Counted from the first letter of the stretch, positions 34,741-44,019 are shown. The stretch: 64,000 nt of DNA from Micrococcales bacterium (GCA_947452985.1 CANGEU010000001.1:1-64000), one strand, 5' to 3'. Made by a program: numbers and translations. The notes: generated by a model not told the origin, from the letters alone.

Positions 34741-35014
34741 AGAGCAGCTTGGCTCGGCAATTCTCGAATTTGTAATCTTCGTGATTCTGGGTCAGTTGCT
34801 GGTGTTCGGCGGTTCGATTGCGTTATCGACTTTGCTCACCTCAAAGGTGGAACTACAAATTCTCGCCGCAAATGCAACCAGAAGCATCGCACTAAAGGTT
34901 GACCCTGAGCTTCCAGCAGGAGTACAGATGGTTCGAGATGCCTGCTCACCTCCCTTGGTTTGCGTTACTTTGCAGCGAGGTTCAACCAGTGTTTCTGCGG
35001 TTGGATTTCAATGA
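34721..35014 (+). CDS. TadE/TadF-like pseudopilin
   Basis: A 97-residue protein with a second prepilin-type motif, G-SAILEFVIFVILGQLL, and a short C-terminal part with two cysteines (DACSPPLVC) that could form a disulfide outside the membrane. The ATG at 34721 overlaps tadE by 20 bp. Confidence 0.75.
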   Translation: MFLSKAREQLGSAILEFVIFVILGQLLVFGGSIALSTLLTSKVELQILAANATRSIALKVDPELPAGVQMVRDACSPPLVCVTLQRGSTSVSAVGFQ

Positions 35015-35409
35015 AGCGAAGCGAATCTGGTTCAATCATTCCTCTCGGTATCGGAATCATCACTCTCTCGGCCATCTTCGCATTGGTAATGGTCGAACTA
35101 ATCGGAGTGCAACTTCAGACACTTCAAAATAAGCAACTTGCAGACGTCCTGGCCTTGAAAGTCGCTACCGATTTGCAAAGAGACCAAATCGCTCCGGTGC
35201 AGAACCTCGACTACCTGCCAGTGGTCAAAGACCTTGTAACCGAGGCTGCTTTGCAACTCAAAATCAACCCGATGGAAATTTCGGTGATGAGTGCCGATGG
35301 CAGGACAATTTCGGCAACCGTTTGTACGAACTGGAAATCGATCACCGGAATTACTCTTGGTCAGCTGGGTCGAGTTTGCGCCCAAGCGAAGGCTCGGGCT
35401 ATTTCTTAG
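35011..35409 (+). CDS. Tad-associated pseudopilin-like protein (Rv3655c/TadG-like)
   Basis: 132 residues. It starts MKRSESGSIIPLGIGIITLS, a membrane helix behind a G-S boundary, followed by a domain that probably lies outside (LADVLALKVATDLQRDQIAP) and has two cysteines. Actinobacterial Tad loci usually end with such a protein (helicase/secretion neighbourhood TadE-like). The ATG overlaps the previous stop (ATGA). Its end overlaps the convergent MFS gene by 11 bp. Confidence 0.7.
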   Translation: MKRSESGSIIPLGIGIITLSAIFALVMVELIGVQLQTLQNKQLADVLALKVATDLQRDQIAPVQNLDYLPVVKDLVTEAALQLKINPMEISVMSADGRTISATVCTNWKSITGITLGQLGRVCAQAKARAIS

Positions 35410-36583
35410 GAGCGGTGATGAACTTTGGGATGTGCTTCCACATGATCCACGCGCCACTTAGTGATAAGACTCCGAAGAACCCAAACCCAAAGCCAAGACC
35501 AATCGTGACCGCGGCGAGTGAAAGTATCGGTGCTGTGATTGCAGTTGAGCCGTCAATCATTAGGCGGAAGGCTGCTAAGAATTCACCGCGGGCATCGGCA
35601 GGGGCGAGATCGGCCCCAAGAGTCATGATTAGCCCTGAGCCTAGACCGTTAGCCAGTGACATTGCCAAGCCAACCAGCAGCAGGGTGTTGAAGTCGTGGC
35701 TAAGTGGCACTAGAAACATCGTGATACCAAGCAGCGCCATGGTTGGAACGGCAGCCGCGCGCCGACCCCAGCGATCCATGACCTGACCCGAGGTGTAAAA
35801 GAGCATCACATCTAGGGTTGCCGCAAGCCCAACTAGGAGAGCTGTGCTGGCAGCATCCAGCCCAATGAAAAGAGCCCAAATAGGCAAGCCGATCATCCTG
35901 GCGGTTCTGGCAATTGATAGAAATGTGGCGGCCACACCAATCGTCGAAAGTTTGTTCCACTCCCGTTTGGTGATGTGCCATGTAGTGAGTTTGGTCAGGT
36001 TAGCTGCGTCGGCTTTCACATCTTTCTTAGTGAACCAAACTAAGGCTCCGGCGCCAAGACACAGGATGAGCGCAGCCCAGTAGATCAGATGAAAATCTCT
36101 AAAAGTAAGCAGCCCAGCACCAAGCAGCGGCCCGAGTAGGCTTCCGGCACGGAACACGCCACCCAAAGTTGACAGCGCTCTAGCTCTGAATTCGTATGGC
36201 ACATCGGCGGCAATGTAAGTATGGCGGGCCAGAGCGAAGACTGATGCTCCCATTCCCACTAAAAGCACACCGAAAGACATGACCCAGAGGTTAGTTGCAA
36301 AGACCGTGATTACCAGCCCGAATGCAGCAGAGATCGCTGAGTAAATCATTCCCAGGCGTTCACCGATCACGCGAATTACTTTCGCTGCCGGCACATCGGC
36401 AACCAGAGTTCCGAACAGGATCGTTCCAGCAATAAGGGAAGCCGTACTCAGATTTGCTCCGAGGCGTTCAGCACCCGCAGGGATTAGGGGAATTAGCAGA
36501 TTCTCGCCAATTGAGAAAGTTAGCGACGGCAAAAAGACGGGCAGAAGAAGTTCACGAAGAACATTGCCTTTAGTTTTTGCCAC
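35399..36583 (-). CDS. MFS transporter
   Basis: Twelve-helix major facilitator of 394 residues. It contains an MFS motif A-like loop after helix 2 ([18 protein letters not shown]) and a second-half counterpart ([15 protein letters not shown]). No substrate can be inferred; the fold resembles sugar or drug efflux members. The start is GTG 36583, divergent from prfB with only 32 bp between start codons. Confidence 0.85.
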   Translation of the reverse strand: MAKTKGNVLRELLLPVFLPSLTFSIGENLLIPLIPAGAERLGANLSTASLIAGTILFGTLVADVPAAKVIRVIGERLGMIYSAISAAFGLVITVFATNLWVMSFGVLLVGMGASVFALARHTYIAADVPYEFRARALSTLGGVFRAGSLLGPLLGAGLLTFRDFHLIYWAALILCLGAGALVWFTKKDVKADAANLTKLTTWHITKREWNKLSTIGVAATFLSIARTARMIGLPIWALFIGLDAASTALLVGLAATLDVMLFYTSGQVMDRWGRRAAAVPTMALLGITMFLVPLSHDFNTLLLVGLAMSLANGLGSGLIMTLGADLAPADARGEFLAAFRLMIDGSTAITAPILSLAAVTIGLGFGFGFFGVLSLSGAWIMWKHIPKFITAPKK

Positions 36584-36602
36584 CTGCTAATTATCGGTTA
36601 CC

Positions 36603-36608
36603 TAGACT
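36603..36608 (+). promoter_or_regulatory. -10 element (TAGACT) of prfB
   Basis: TAGACT lies 7 nt before the prfB ATG at 36616. There is no ribosome binding site, so the gene is probably leaderless. Confidence 0.5.
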
Positions 36609-36615
36609 AGAGGCG

Positions 36616-37716
36616 ATGGCTGAGATTGACCTTTCTAAAGAAATCCACGAACTCAAGGACACTTTTTCGAGTATTCGTGTGGTCGTCGACCCTGCCAAAC
36701 TCGAATCTGAAATAGCCGTTCTAAAGGAACTGGCCGCAGATCCAAATCTCTGGGACGACACCGCGAAAGCCCAGTCGGTTACCAGCAAGCTAAGTCGCGC
36801 CCAGTCGCAAATCACCAAACTAGATTCAATCGAGAGCCGCCTAGACGACCTCGAGGTGTTGGTGGAACTGGCCAATGATGCCAATGACTCCGAAAGTCAA
36901 AACGAAGCCAAGTCAGAACTAGAAGCTCTTTCAAAAGACATCGGCGAACTTGAGATTCAAACCCTTTTGAACGGCGAATACGACGCCCGTGGAGCGGTTA
37001 TTACCATTCGCGCCGGTGCAGGCGGCGACGACGCAACCGACTTTGCCGAAATGCTGATGCGCATGTATTTGCGTTACGCCGAGAAAAAGAAGATGCCGGT
37101 TTCGGTTCTCGACATCAGCTACGCCGAAGGCGCTGGAATCAAATCCTCGACGTTTGAGATTGACTACCCTTACGCGTTCGGAACCCTATCGGTTGAGGGC
37201 GGAACTCACCGCTTGGTGCGAATGAGCCCGTTCAACTCAGCCGGTAAGCGTCAAACTTCTTTCGCGGCCGTGGAGGTTGTTCCACTGATTGAAATGACCG
37301 ACGTCATTGAGATTCCTGAAAACGACATCCGAATCGACGTATTCCGTTCGTCGGGTCCCGGTGGCCAGTCGGTAAACACCACCGATTCCGCCGTTCGAAT
37401 CACTCACATTCCAACCGGAACCGTGGTCAGTTGCCAGAACGAGAAGTCACAGATTCAAAACAAAGCTGCCGCCATGCGCGTTCTGCAGTCCCGCCTTTTG
37501 GAAATCAAGCGACGTGAGGAAGAGGCTCAGAAGAAGCAACTTGCCGGCGACGTGAAGGCCAGTTGGGGAGAGCAGATGCGTTCTTACGTGATGGCTCCCT
37601 ACCAAATGGTCAAAGATCTTCGAACCGAGTATGAAGTGAACAACCCAGGCGCTGTATTTGATGGCGATTTGGACGGATTTATTTCGGCCGGTATTCGGTG
37701 GCGTAAACAGGCTTAA
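36616..37716 (+). CDS. prfB: Peptide chain release factor 2
   Basis: Terminates translation at UGA and UAA. The 366-residue protein has the codon-reading SPF motif ([19 protein letters not shown]) and the peptidyl-tRNA hydrolysis motif GGQ ([17 protein letters not shown]). The reading frame is continuous, with no programmed frameshift, as is usual in actinobacteria. It begins the prfB-ftsE-ftsX-smpB-ssrA block conserved in this phylum. Confidence 0.98.
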   Translation: MAEIDLSKEIHELKDTFSSIRVVVDPAKLESEIAVLKELAADPNLWDDTAKAQSVTSKLSRAQSQITKLDSIESRLDDLEVLVELANDANDSESQNEAKSELEALSKDIGELEIQTLLNGEYDARGAVITIRAGAGGDDATDFAEMLMRMYLRYAEKKKMPVSVLDISYAEGAGIKSSTFEIDYPYAFGTLSVEGGTHRLVRMSPFNSAGKRQTSFAAVEVVPLIEMTDVIEIPENDIRIDVFRSSGPGGQSVNTTDSAVRITHIPTGTVVSCQNEKSQIQNKAAAMRVLQSRLLEIKRREEEAQKKQLAGDVKASWGEQMRSYVMAPYQMVKDLRTEYEVNNPGAVFDGDLDGFISAGIRWRKQA

Positions 37717-37745
37717 AGCCTTTGTCCGCCTAGGCTGGAAACGCA

Positions 37746-38444
37746 ATGATTTCTATCGAAAAAGTTTCTAAGACCTATAAGGGCGCGAGTCGTCCGGCGC
37801 TCGACACTGTCTCGATTGAAATTGAAAAAGGCGACTTTGTATTTCTCGTTGGCGCATCTGGCTCTGGCAAGTCATCGCTGCTTCGCATGATGCTTCGCGA
37901 GGATGTTCCAAGCAAAGGAAGCATCTTTGTTTTGGGCGAAAACCTAATCAGCATCCCGGCTCGTCGCGTGCCTTACTTCCGCCGCAACATTGGAATGGTT
38001 TTCCAAGACTTCCGCCTTCTTCCAAACAAGACCGTTGCCCAGAACGTGGCGTTCTGCCTCGAGGTAATCGGCAAGTCTCCGGCCTTTATTGCCGAGGCAG
38101 TGCCCGCAGTGCTCAAACTGGTTGGCCTCGAAGGCAAGCAAGAGCGCTACCCAAACGAACTTTCCGGTGGTGAGCAGCAGCGTGTAGCGCTCGCCCGCGC
38201 AATCGTGAACAAGCCCCAACTCCTTCTTGCCGATGAACCGACCGGTAACCTCGACCCAGCAACTAGCCAGGACATCGTGAATCTTCTGGAACGCATTAGC
38301 GCCGCCGGTACCACCATCGTCATGGCAACTCACGATCGCGGCATCGTTGACCGACTAAAGCGTCGTGTGGTTGTTTTGAAGGACGGCCAAATTGTTAGCG
38401 ACAGCCGTGGTGTTGGTTACGAAGCTGCCGAGGTAAATCGATGA
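37746..38444 (+). CDS. ftsE: Cell division ATP-binding protein
   Basis: ABC ATPase of 232 residues that with FtsX couples divisome state to peptidoglycan hydrolases. Walker [11 protein letters not shown]-loop [10 protein letters not shown], signature [14 protein letters not shown], Walker [12 protein letters not shown] and the His switch MATHD are all present. A TAGGCT -10 at 37731-37736 lies 9 nt before the ATG. Confidence 0.97.
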   Translation: MISIEKVSKTYKGASRPALDTVSIEIEKGDFVFLVGASGSGKSSLLRMMLREDVPSKGSIFVLGENLISIPARRVPYFRRNIGMVFQDFRLLPNKTVAQNVAFCLEVIGKSPAFIAEAVPAVLKLVGLEGKQERYPNELSGGEQQRVALARAIVNKPQLLLADEPTGNLDPATSQDIVNLLERISAAGTTIVMATHDRGIVDRLKRRVVVLKDGQIVSDSRGVGYEAAEVNR

Positions 38445-39355
38445 AACTCGGATACGTCTTTGGTGAAGTAGCCCAGGGTCTAAAGCGCAACCTAAGCATG
38501 GTCGTTTCGATTGTCCTAGTGACTTTCCTTTCCCTCACCTTTGTGGGAACCGCTGCACTTCTTCAGCTTCAAATCGGCGAGATGAAGAATTACTGGTACG
38601 ACCGCGCGCAGGTTGCGGTCTATCTCTGTTCTTCATACTCGCCAGCCGAGGCTTGCCCACAAGGTGAAGCCAGCGCCGACGTAAAAACCTCGATTGAAGC
38701 GAAACTAAAAGACAACACCCTTTCGCCTTATGTCGAGAAGTACTTCTTCCTCGACCACAATCAGGCCTACGCGCAGTTCAAGCAAGAATTCGCAAGCAAC
38801 ACCATCACCAAGTACGTAACCGCCGACCAGCTAAACGAAACTTTCTGGGTGAAGCTGAAGAACCCTGCCGACGGCGCAATCATCACCCAAAGTTTCAGTG
38901 GTGTTGCAGGTGTTGAAGAGGTGCGCGACCAACGTTCCTACCTCGATCAAATCTTCAGCATTCTGAACGCTGCCAGCCTGGCCGCAGTTGGTATTGCTTC
39001 GGTCATGCTGTTCTCGGCAATCTTGCTGATCTCAACAACCATCCGCCAGTCGGCTTTCTCTCGCAGACGTGAACTTGGAATCATGCGACTAGTTGGTGCT
39101 TCTAACTTCTACATCCAACTTCCATTCGTAATCGAGGGAGTGGTCGCTGCCGCTATCGGTTCGATACTTGCCGGTGCTGCCGTCCTAGCGATCGTCCAAT
39201 TCTTTGTTCAGGGCTATCTTGCAACGGCACTTCCGTTCACCAACTTTGTCGGGCTTTCAACCGGTCTTGTCCTGGTACCAATCTTGTTCGGTCTCGGTGT
39301 CCTTCTCGCAGGCTTCGCCTCAATCATCGCCATCAAGCGCTACCTTCGCGCCTAG
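38441..39355 (+). CDS. ftsX: Cell division ABC-family membrane protein
   Basis: 304-residue membrane partner of FtsE: one N-terminal membrane helix, an extracellular domain (about residues 45-165, with a CSSYSPAEAC cysteine pair), and three C-terminal helices of FtsX type (LAAVGIASVMLFSAILLIST; RRRELGIMRLVGAS). The extracellular domain is the usual contact for peptidoglycan hydrolase activators. Overlaps ftsE by 4 bp (ATGA). Confidence 0.96.
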   Translation: MKLGYVFGEVAQGLKRNLSMVVSIVLVTFLSLTFVGTAALLQLQIGEMKNYWYDRAQVAVYLCSSYSPAEACPQGEASADVKTSIEAKLKDNTLSPYVEKYFFLDHNQAYAQFKQEFASNTITKYVTADQLNETFWVKLKNPADGAIITQSFSGVAGVEEVRDQRSYLDQIFSILNAASLAAVGIASVMLFSAILLISTTIRQSAFSRRRELGIMRLVGASNFYIQLPFVIEGVVAAAIGSILAGAAVLAIVQFFVQGYLATALPFTNFVGLSTGLVLVPILFGLGVLLAGFASIIAIKRYLRA

Positions 39356-39421
39356 TAATAGCGCACCCCTGATTGGTAAACTGATTGGCTGACCACAAGG
39401 GTCAAAACATTGGAGTGAATC

Positions 39422-39895
39422 GTGCCTAGGGAAAAAGGCGAAAAGCTGGTTGCCAGCAATCGCAAAGCACGCCACGACTACCACATCGAAGACACCTACG
39501 AGGCCGGAATGGTCTTGAGCGGAACCGAAGTTAAGTCGTTGCGTGCCGGTCACGCATCCCTTGTAGATGGCTATGCCAGCGTCGAAAACGGTGAAGCCTG
39601 GCTCGAAAACGTTCACATTCCTGAATACACCCAAGGCACCTGGAACAACCACTCCTCAAGGCGCAAGCGCAAGCTCCTGCTCAACCGCCACGAGATTGAA
39701 AAGCTGCTCCAGAAGATCAAAGAGTCTGGCTACACCCTTGTTCCTCTAAAGATTTATTTCAAGGACGGGCGCGCAAAGGTCGAAATCGCGGTCGCCCGCG
39801 GTAAGAAAGACTACGACAAGCGCCACGCCCTCAAGGAAGCGCAAGACAAGCGCGAAGCCGCCAGAGCTATGTCTACCAAGGGTAAAGATTGGTAG
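39422..39895 (+). CDS. smpB: SsrA-binding protein
   Basis: 157-residue partner of tmRNA in ribosome rescue. Family features are [34 protein letters not shown] (N-terminal barrel), HIPEY, RKRKLLL and the basic tail [24 protein letters not shown]. It starts with GTG 39422 after GGAGTG. The ssrA gene follows about 600 bp downstream. Confidence 0.98.
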   Translation: MPREKGEKLVASNRKARHDYHIEDTYEAGMVLSGTEVKSLRAGHASLVDGYASVENGEAWLENVHIPEYTQGTWNNHSSRRKRKLLLNRHEIEKLLQKIKESGYTLVPLKIYFKDGRAKVEIAVARGKKDYDKRHALKEAQDKREAARAMSTKGKDW

Positions 39896-40425
39896 ACATT
39901 CGTCCGCTTTCGCCAGAAACCCTAAACCAATTCTTGGAGTTCATGGAAGGCCCAGCTTTCGAATCGGTCCCTCGTTGGGCTGGCTGCTATTGCCAGCACT
40001 ACCTAAACACCGAGGAACAAAATTCTTCAAAAGACAACAACCGAGCCCTCACTTGCGAACGAGTTGAGAACGGCAAAATGACCGGCTATCTTGCCTTCGA
40101 TGGCGAGGAAGTAATTGGTTGGGTTGCGGCTAACCGAGGCAACAACTTCATTCAACTTCCACCAACCAACAACGAAGCTGCTCGAATCCTCTGCTTCGTG
40201 GTTGCGCCAAACTTTCAGGGTAAAGGTGTCTCGACCGAGCTACTCCAATTCGCTCTCAAAGACCTCAAAGCGCTTGGCTACACTTCGGTTGAAGCAGCCC
40301 CTCGGTCTGGCGATGAATTCGATGTAACTGCCTATCGAGGCAAGTTGAGCACGTTCCTGAAGCACGGTTTCGAAGTGGTACAGCAATTCGACGAACGCAG
40401 CGTCCTGGTTCACAGGGAACTCTAA
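39889..40425 (+). CDS. GNAT acetyltransferase
   Basis: 178-residue N-acetyltransferase. The acetyl-CoA binding region is [25 protein letters not shown] cysteine-rich stretch [11 protein letters not shown] near residue 30 is typical of a GNAT subgroup sometimes encoded near smpB. It starts with TTG 39889 (AAGGG 6 nt upstream), overlapping smpB by 7 bp. The substrate is unknown. Confidence 0.78.
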   Translation: MVDIRPLSPETLNQFLEFMEGPAFESVPRWAGCYCQHYLNTEEQNSSKDNNRALTCERVENGKMTGYLAFDGEEVIGWVAANRGNNFIQLPPTNNEAARILCFVVAPNFQGKGVSTELLQFALKDLKALGYTSVEAAPRSGDEFDVTAYRGKLSTFLKHGFEVVQQFDERSVLVHREL

Positions 40426-40492
40426 GACTATTTGTCTGAGCAAAGAGTTACTATTGAACTCCTGAGCAATCAGGAATTTGAAAACTACATAT

Positions 40493-40862
40493 GGGGATGA
40501 TCGGTTTCGACAGTGCACCAGTGCCTGAATGAAGCGGGTCGAGGATGCAGAGTTATCTCGTAAACGCTCTTTGCAAACTATAGGTGCCAAAGCTAATCGC
40601 ACCGACTTCGCCCTAGCTGCCTAAGCGCAACTAGCCTGAAGTCCGACAGTCCGGATTTGATCTCGTTCCGGGTCCTGTCGTTATCTAGAGATCTTGCTGC
40701 TTAGTTACGCCTTAGGGCTTCGCGGGACTTTCACTCAGGCTGGGTTTGTTGGTCAACTTGTTTCAGGGTATGGCCAGGACCGAGTAAAGCGATACTGAAA
40801 CTACACCCGTAGAAGAATCAGAATCTTTGTTCTGGACGGGGGTTCAATTCCCCCCATCTCCA
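40493..40862 (+). ncRNA. ssrA: tmRNA
   Basis: Transfer-messenger RNA for rescue of stalled ribosomes. The 5' end GGGGATGATCGGTTTCGAC is diagnostic. The acceptor stem GGGGATG pairs with CATCTCC at 40855-40861, and the T-arm GGGGGTTCAATTCCCCC is present. The tag reading frame at 40586-40624 encodes AKANRTDFALAA followed by TAA, ending in the LAA degron. CCA is not encoded after the discriminator A at 40862. Confidence 0.97.
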
Positions 40863-40881
40863 CAAGATATATCCCATATGG

Positions 40882-40911
40882 AAAAAGCCCCCTAGAAATA
40901 GGGGGCTTTTT
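40882..40911. terminator. Intrinsic terminator after ssrA, bidirectional
   Basis: A perfect 13-bp stem (AAAAAGCCCCCTA) with loop GAAA, flanked by A5 and T5 tracts, so it can serve ssrA and the minus-strand LAxTG gene. Confidence 0.93.
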
Positions 40912-40925
40912 CATTTAATACTTCT

Positions 40926-41237
40926 TTAGCGTCGAACCTTGCGTCGACGCAGAGTTGCAACCATCGCATAACCAATGGCAACTAGGCCGCCAGCACCAGC
41001 CAATAGGGTTGCGCTGTCTGAGCCAGTATTGGCCAAGTCGGAACCTCTGGTGGTAGGTGCAGCAGTTCCTTCATTGCGCTGGACGATGAAAACACGCTCA
41101 GAGTTTTCGTTGTTTGCATCAACGAGTCGGATATCGACGCCGAAATAAATCGCCCAAAGAAGCGTGGCCGGATTTAGTTCGCAACGGAAACCAGACATCG
41201 AAATTGATGCGTTTGGAACCGTCAATCCACATATCAA
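40926..41237 (-). pseudogene. Remnant or small gene with LAxTG sortase anchor
   Basis: A 103-codon frame from TTG 41237, immediately after an in-frame TAG. The C-terminus is a textbook cell-wall sorting signal: LANTG, a hydrophobic helix (ATLLAGAGGLVAIGYAMVA) and RRRKVRR. LAxTG is the motif used by class E sortases. There is no signal peptide and the first 65 residues match nothing I recognise, so this is most likely the 3' remnant of a larger surface protein gene. A genuine short gene is less likely. Confidence 0.55.
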
Positions 41238-41242
41238 CTAAT

Positions 41243-41248
41243 TAGTAT
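41243..41248 (+). promoter_or_regulatory. -10 element (TAGTAT) of the hypothetical pair
   Basis: TAGTAT lies exactly 6 nt before the ATG at 41255, leaderless arrangement. Confidence 0.45.
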
Positions 41249-41254
41249 TTAGGC

Positions 41255-41524
41255 ATGGGTAAACAGGGGGCTCCGCAGCCGAGCAATCGAGAAATTGTTG
41301 ATGCAATGCGCTTGTTCGCTCAGACTCCCGTAGAGCTTGGGTTTTGGGGAGAGGTAGAACTCCCCAAGAGCGACCAGAAAGCTAAATTAGTCAACCAGCC
41401 TGTGTGGAGTAAGGCGATAACCTGGATTTTCGGCATACTCGCCTTCGTTTTGTTCAACCTTTTAGTGCCAAGACACGGAGATCCGCCCGAACCGCTGAAA
41501 AGCAACCTTGGGCTTTTTGGCTGA
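41255..41524 (+). CDS. Hypothetical protein with one membrane segment
   Basis: 89 residues, not recognised. It has a polar N-terminal half (REIVDAMRLFAQTPVELGFWG) and a single predicted membrane helix near residues 53-68 (ITWIFGILAFVLFNLLV), then a Pro-rich tail. It is coupled to the next gene by TGATG, and the two hydrophobic segments together could form one membrane module. Confidence 0.6.
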   Translation: MGKQGAPQPSNREIVDAMRLFAQTPVELGFWGEVELPKSDQKAKLVNQPVWSKAITWIFGILAFVLFNLLVPRHGDPPEPLKSNLGLFG

Positions 41525-42126
41525 TGTTCGCAGGCTTAATCGCGATTCTTATTTATCTGGGGTCGGTCGCAGGAAAATATGCAGAGCGCCGGGAGACACT
41601 TTTTTGCCAAGCAAATGGATTTGTCGAAATTGAAATGGGCACGAAACTTTCAGGAGACCTGCGCAAAGATGGTGCAATCGAAGTTGGATATTCGCTTGCC
41701 TCGGTAGCTGGCGAGAAAGTTTATTTTGGTGTAATCCGGGGTTGGTTCGACAAAGATCACAAAGCACCTAAGGTTTACGGGCGTTACGGATCAAGCGAGG
41801 AGGAACTTCGGCTGTTCGTATCCGTGGACGCGAGGGACCTGGAGCAGGAGGTTGCTTACTTCAGCCCAGATCGACCTGTCGTTAGAGATCAAGTTCCGAT
41901 GATGAACATTCAGGCTTTGCAAGCGTTAAGTGAACTTGCTCGCAAATACGCTGTCGTGGTGGGTGCAGGGTCAATAACTGTTAGTGCAGCAGGAGGTTCA
42001 CTGAATTCGGCCTCGGAGAGCATGCAGTTTATTGACTTGTCTCAGGACATGGCCTGGAAGTTAATCCAGAGAATTATTGGGGAAAAACTTGCCACAGTCG
42101 TTGAGGGGCTTGGCACAGAATACTGA
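41524..42126 (+). CDS. Hypothetical membrane-anchored protein
   Basis: 200 residues, not recognised. An N-terminal membrane helix (MFAGLIAILIYLGSVAG) is followed by a soluble domain that looks mixed alpha/beta (FVEIEMGTKLSGDLRKDG; ELRLFVSVDARDLEQEV; YAVVVGAGSITVSAAGG). The ATG overlaps the previous stop (TGATG). Lower GC by eye than the flanking housekeeping genes; no mobile-element genes are seen nearby. Confidence 0.6.
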   Translation: MFAGLIAILIYLGSVAGKYAERRETLFCQANGFVEIEMGTKLSGDLRKDGAIEVGYSLASVAGEKVYFGVIRGWFDKDHKAPKVYGRYGSSEEELRLFVSVDARDLEQEVAYFSPDRPVVRDQVPMMNIQALQALSELARKYAVVVGAGSITVSAAGGSLNSASESMQFIDLSQDMAWKLIQRIIGEKLATVVEGLGTEY

Positions 42127-42243
42127 TTCCCATGAGATAACGAACCAAATACTTGGTAATGAATGTCATACGTTTTGATGGACCTCTACGTAGTATTTAT
42201 CTTGGAATTCACAAAGAGTTTCAAAAAACATAAGGGGAAATAA

Positions 42244-42621
42244 ATGTCATTTGTTGACGCAATCAAGTCTTATTTCAAGAACTACGCAACTTTCACCGGC
42301 CGCGCACGACGCAGCGAATATTGGTACGCCGCATTGTTCACCACCTTAGTGAGCACAATCTTGTCAGTTATTTTTCCTGGATCGGTTATGCAAGTTGGAG
42401 ATCTTCAGGTCATGCAGAACTCACCAATCGTGAGCCTTTGGTCGATTGCTACTCTTGTTCCTTCGCTGGCAGTCACTTGGAGACGCCTGCACGATGTAAG
42501 CAAGGGCGGGCCTTACGTTTTCTTCGCCTTGATTCCGATTGTTGGTTGGATCATGGTTCTAATTCAGTTGGTCAAGGACAGCACTGCTGGAGCGAACTCG
42601 TTCGGAAACCCAGTCAAGTAA
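42244..42621 (+). CDS. DUF805 family membrane protein
   Basis: 125-residue membrane protein. The DUF805 hallmarks are FTGRARRSEYWYAALF, WRRLHDVSKGG and the final DSTAGANSFG. Three to four membrane segments are visible. The function is unknown. A good ribosome binding site (AAGGGG, 7 nt spacing) precedes the ATG, and an intrinsic terminator follows. Confidence 0.88.
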   Translation: MSFVDAIKSYFKNYATFTGRARRSEYWYAALFTTLVSTILSVIFPGSVMQVGDLQVMQNSPIVSLWSIATLVPSLAVTWRRLHDVSKGGPYVFFALIPIVGWIMVLIQLVKDSTAGANSFGNPVK

Positions 42622-42636
42622 TTCTTGCAATGAGAG

Positions 42637-42665
42637 ATGCCTCCTGGAAACAGGGGGCATTTTCT
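42637..42665 (+). terminator. Intrinsic terminator after the DUF805 gene
   Basis: Stem ATGCCTCCTG with loop GAAA and CAGGGGGCAT (one T-G pair), followed by TTTTC. Confidence 0.85.
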
Positions 42666-42675
42666 TTTGTTTGGG

Positions 42676-42681
42676 TAGCAT
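42676..42681 (+). promoter_or_regulatory. -10 element (TAGCAT) of the isochorismatase-like gene
   Basis: TAGCAT lies exactly 6 nt before the ATG at 42688, with no ribosome site. Confidence 0.5.
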
Positions 42682-42687
42682 TCAGGT

Positions 42688-43242
42688 ATGACTACTCTTA
42701 CTGGCCGCGACAAGTCGGCTCTATTGGTTATCGATGTTCAGAACGGCGTTGTTGAGGGCGCCTACAACCTGGAGTCGGTTGTTTCGAACATCAACCTTGC
42801 GGTTGAGAAGGCTCGTGCTGCTGGAATTCCAGTTGTTTGGGTTCAGCACTCAGACGAAGAGTTAGTGCTTGAGTCGGAACGCTGGCAGATCGTGCCAGAG
42901 CTTTCACCAGCTGCTGGGGAGTCAAAGGTTCGCAAGCTTTACCGAAGCTCGTTTGAAGCGACCGACCTTGAGTCGATCCTTGCTGGTCTCAATGTCGGGC
43001 ACATTTATGTGACCGGCATGCAGACCGACAACTGCGTTCGTCACACCACGCACGCGGCGCAGGAGCGTGGCTATGACATCACTGTTCTTGCCGATGCACA
43101 CTCAACCACCGGATACGAGTGGGATGGGCATGTTGTGGATGCCAAGGCTGTGGTTGATCAGTTCAATGACAACTTCTATGGCTCAGAATTACCAGGACGA
43201 TTTACTCGCGCGATCTTGACCAAAGATTTGTCGTTATCATAA
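42688..43242 (+). CDS. Cysteine hydrolase, isochorismatase family
   Basis: 184 residues. The Asp-Lys-Cys triad of the family is visible: LLVIDVQNGVV, KLYRSSFEATD (with the Lys before it) and the nucleophile in MQTDNCVRHTTHAA. Members hydrolyse amides (nicotinamidase, ureidoacrylate or biuret hydrolase); the specific substrate cannot be told. It is followed directly by an acetyltransferase gene (TAAATG), forming a three-gene unit. Confidence 0.88.
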   Translation: MTTLTGRDKSALLVIDVQNGVVEGAYNLESVVSNINLAVEKARAAGIPVVWVQHSDEELVLESERWQIVPELSPAAGESKVRKLYRSSFEATDLESILAGLNVGHIYVTGMQTDNCVRHTTHAAQERGYDITVLADAHSTTGYEWDGHVVDAKAVVDQFNDNFYGSELPGRFTRAILTKDLSLS

Positions 43243-43683
43243 ATGATTTTTCGCGAGATTCGACCTTCGGACAGGGCAGCTTGGGAGCCACTTTGGGCGG
43301 GATATCTAGAGTTCTATAAACACTCGCTTTCCGCTGAGCAGACTGAGTTGACTTGGAATCGCTTTTTCGACAACGCGGTTCGTCTGCACGGTTTCGTGGC
43401 TGAGCTTGATGGGGTAGTGGTTGGGTTCGCTCACTGCTGGTTTAATCACACGACCTGGTTAGATAAGGCCGATCTTTATTTAGAAGATTTGTTTGTTTCG
43501 CCGGACTATCGTCGTCGGGGTCTTGGTGAGTTTTTGATTCAGGGTTGTGCTGATTTTGCTCACTCGTCTGGCGCTTCGCGGCTTTATTGGCAGACCCAGC
43601 GTTCAAATGTGTCGGCACAAAAGCTTTATTACAAAGTTGCGGCCCTCAGCGAATACATTATTTTCGAGAAGGTGCTTGCGTGA
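43243..43683 (+). CDS. GNAT acetyltransferase
   Basis: 146 residues with the acetyl-CoA motif LEDLFVSPDYRRRGLGEFLIQG and a C-terminal NVSAQKLYYKV. The ATG directly abuts the upstream stop, so it is in an operon with the cysteine hydrolase. The substrate is unknown. Confidence 0.85.
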   Translation: MIFREIRPSDRAAWEPLWAGYLEFYKHSLSAEQTELTWNRFFDNAVRLHGFVAELDGVVVGFAHCWFNHTTWLDKADLYLEDLFVSPDYRRRGLGEFLIQGCADFAHSSGASRLYWQTQRSNVSAQKLYYKVAALSEYIIFEKVLA

Positions 43684-44000
43684 TTAGCTGTTCATTCATT
43701 TTTAGTCCTGGCGTTTACGATGACGAGTTTCACGCTCTTGATGGCCGAATTGAGGAGTTTGCAACTGCGCTGCCGGGGTTTGTTGGCGTGGATCGTTGGG
43801 TTTCGGAAGATGGCAAATCTCGTAATTCGATTTACTACTTTGACGGCATGGATTCAGTGAAGCAGCTTTCTCGCTATCCAGAGCATCTGGTTGCGAAAGA
43901 GAACTACAAGAAGTGGTACTTGGGCTATCAGATTGTGGTTTCCGAAGTTGTTGGCTCTTATGGCGACGGGTATTTCGCTCATCCAAGTCAATCCCTCTGA
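43680..44000 (+). CDS. Antibiotic-biosynthesis-monooxygenase-like (dimeric alpha-beta barrel) protein
   Basis: 106 residues. GTG 43680 overlaps the preceding stop by 4 bp (GTGA). FSPGVYDDEFHALDGRIEEFATALPGF and FDGMDSVKQLSRYPEHLVAKENYKKW fit the ABM/EthD-type small barrel family, often involved in heme or quinone chemistry or simply of unknown role. The assignment is by fold pattern only. Confidence 0.65.
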   Translation: MISCSFIFSPGVYDDEFHALDGRIEEFATALPGFVGVDRWVSEDGKSRNSIYYFDGMDSVKQLSRYPEHLVAKENYKKWYLGYQIVVSEVVGSYGDGYFAHPSQSL

Positions 44001-44019
44001 TAACTAAACTGGGGGCATA

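Noticed and set aside
36616-37716. Programmed frameshift in prfB
   Set aside because: The frame is uninterrupted from the leaderless ATG through the SPF and GGQ motifs; there is no internal UGA or slippery site.
41255-42126. One gene split by a frameshift
   Set aside because: The TGATG junction is a standard coupling overlap, and the second frame begins with a natural membrane-helix start; no homology supports a fusion.
40855-42640. Integrated island at the 3' end of ssrA
   Set aside because: No integrase gene and no second copy of the ssrA 3' end were found in the following 2 kb.
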